A stretch of 34,178 nucleotides of DNA from Actinomycetota bacterium (GTDB taxonomy: Bacteria; Armatimonadota; SYMT01): NCBI GenBank assembly GCA_005798285.1, contig SYKE01000241.1, forward strand, positions 1-34,178, written 5' to 3'. The notes under the pieces were generated by a model. The model was given only the letters and a program-made list of their open reading frames with translations. It did not search any database and was not told the origin of the DNA. Position 1 is the first letter of the stretch, and the number at the start of each line of letters is the position of its first letter. A program made the position numbers and the translations under genes. Shown piece after piece: positions 33,510 to 34,178 of this stretch.

Positions 33510-33932
33510 TCCTACCCCCTATCCCGGCTACATTCCGGATAGTGAAGCTTGGGATCGCTCAGTTTCTCCAGTCCAGCCGGCTCTGCTTTGCGGGGAAGAG
33601 TGGCTCAGATTCCGATGGGAATCCGCATCACGTCCGGACACAAGCTGGGGACCCACAGCGCGTCGGACCTGATCCGAGTGGGGGCGCGGCTCGCGCGGGG
33701 TGGTCGCGTGGCGCTGCGTCTGCGCGAGAGGCTGGACTTCTGGTGTTCGCCGCGAGAGGGACGACCGGAATGAGGAGGTGAGAGGATGAGATCCAGCGGC
33801 ACCCGGACAAGCTAACGCCTTTGACGAAGGGGTGCTTGCCTGCGGGTTGCGCTTTGCAGCGTAACTGCTTATCCCGATCAGCGTTAATCATCCTGTCACC
33901 ACCGGTCGGCCTTGGCGTAGAAGGAAACACCG
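33510..33932. other. Accessory stretch without a recognised gene
   Basis: Several short open frames overlap here on both strands, none with a family match or a good start. An imperfect inverted repeat (CTATCC with GGATAG) lies next to the IS21 fragment around 33519-33543. GC falls towards the right (33800 onward), consistent with foreign or decayed DNA. The end of the stretch carries the ribosome-binding site (AAGGAAA) of the gene starting at 33933. Confidence 0.4.
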
Positions 33933-34058
33933 ATGATCGCTTATCGAGATTTTGCCCCCCGACAACTCAGTGCGCCGAACCGTATTACGGCACAGTTGTC
34001 GCTCAACGTCCAAGGGGAGCACGAGGCGTTCGACGTTGCGCTAGGAGCCTGTCCGTGA
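33933..34058 (+). pseudogene. 5' end of an unknown gene interrupted by an IS
   Basis: An ATG at 33933 with AAGGAAA 8 bases upstream opens a frame reading MIAYRDFAPRQLSAPNRITA, then QLSLNVQGEHEAFDVAL. The codon use is regular. The frame reaches a stop at 34056-34058 only after entering what looks like the terminal repeat of the IS1182 element at about 34045. So roughly 37 genuine residues remain and the rest would lie beyond the right edge of the IS, outside the window. I do not recognise the family. Confidence 0.45.
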
Positions 34059-34178
34059 TTTACTCCAATCAAGCATGATTTTCGACGGGGAACGGTGAAT
34101 CTACCTGTATGGCCCGCTCATTCCGCCCCTACACGCCCGATCAGCCCTATCTCTTGCCGCCATCGCCGCAGGATTGGA
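34045..34178 (+). mobile_element. Left end of an IS1182-family insertion sequence (partial)
   Basis: A sequence starting GAGCCTGTCCGTGA at about 34045 resembles the terminal inverted repeats of IS1182/IS5-type elements, whose ends commonly contain GTCCG. It is followed 64 bases later by the transposase start. CTAG directly precedes the end and may be part of the target site. The right end lies outside the window, so the boundary is inferred. Confidence 0.65.
34109..34178 (+). CDS. IS1182-family transposase (partial, N-terminus)
   Basis: The ATG at 34109 opens MARSFRPYTPDQPYLLPPSP followed by QDW, a close match to the conserved N-terminus of IS1182-family transposases (pattern FRPYxPDQxxLLPPSxxxWLPEGHLAYF). 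Only the first 23 residues are inside the window, so the catalytic core is not visible. A Shine-Dalgarno-like site before the start is weak. Confidence 0.88.
   Translation, partial: MARSFRPYTPDQPYLLPPSPQDW

Noticed and set aside
33170-33781. A 203-codon plus-strand frame across the IS21 fragment
   Set aside because: No recognisable motif, irregular composition, and it overlaps the clearer istA fragment on the other strand.

Overview
The window is about 34 kb of high-GC, gene-dense bacterial chromosome. Twenty-five intact or nearly intact protein genes are supported, plus a partial gene at each edge, an IS21-type remnant and a gene start cut off by an insertion sequence. I found no rRNA, tRNA or CRISPR array. 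The mix points to a Gram-negative-type environmental bacterium of the Armatimonadota / Planctomycetota / Acidobacteriota / Verrucomicrobiota kind: a Tat-exported DUF1501 protein, a DUF1080 protein, a VIT-VWA protein, an Nramp-like carrier without the usual metal ligands, a DUF4349 lipoprotein, a sulfatase-modifying-factor-type protein, a divergent gamma-glutamyltransferase and an IS1182 transposase. Shine-Dalgarno sites are common. The phylum cannot be fixed from this sequence alone.

Layout. 1-6.5 kb: tail of an unknown gene, UDP-glucose 6-dehydrogenase (ugd), convergent genes for an Nramp-like carrier and a VIT-VWA exported protein, and a small secreted protein. 6.5-10.6 kb: moaA (apparently leaderless), an amidohydrolase and an exported subtilase. 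10.6-18.4 kb: a GHMP sugar kinase divergent from a long forward run made of a TPR protein, an FHA protein, DUF1501, a ROK-family protein and an alpha/beta hydrolase; several of these genes overlap or nearly touch. 18.4-27.8 kb: glmS and a DeoR-type regulator on the minus strand, an SDR-CPBP pair, a DUF1080 protein, a SIS-domain sugar isomerase/deaminase-like protein, an M20 peptidase and an MFS carrier. 27.8-33.1 kb: mostly exported proteins (DUF4349 lipoprotein, C-terminal-heme cytochrome, GGT-like hydrolase, membrane-anchored trypsin-like protein, SUMF1-type protein). 33.1-34.2 kb: a decayed accessory end with an IS21 istA fragment, a gene start apparently cut by an IS, and the left end of an IS1182-family element.

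How the genes may work together. glmS makes glucosamine-6-phosphate. It follows a DeoR-type regulator whose promoter carries an 8-bp direct repeat at 22-bp spacing, as expected for an autoregulated sugar-phosphate switch. A SIS-domain protein, a ROK-family protein, a DUF1080 protein and an MFS carrier lie nearby, so an amino-sugar / cell-wall-sugar module is a reasonable inference. The most interesting signals are a roughly 31-bp motif found twice upstream of unrelated genes, several enzyme-family proteins with replaced substrate-binding residues (GGT-like, ROK, Nramp-like, M20), the deoR operator, and the IS-interrupted gene at the right edge. No complete new defence or mobile system is visible.
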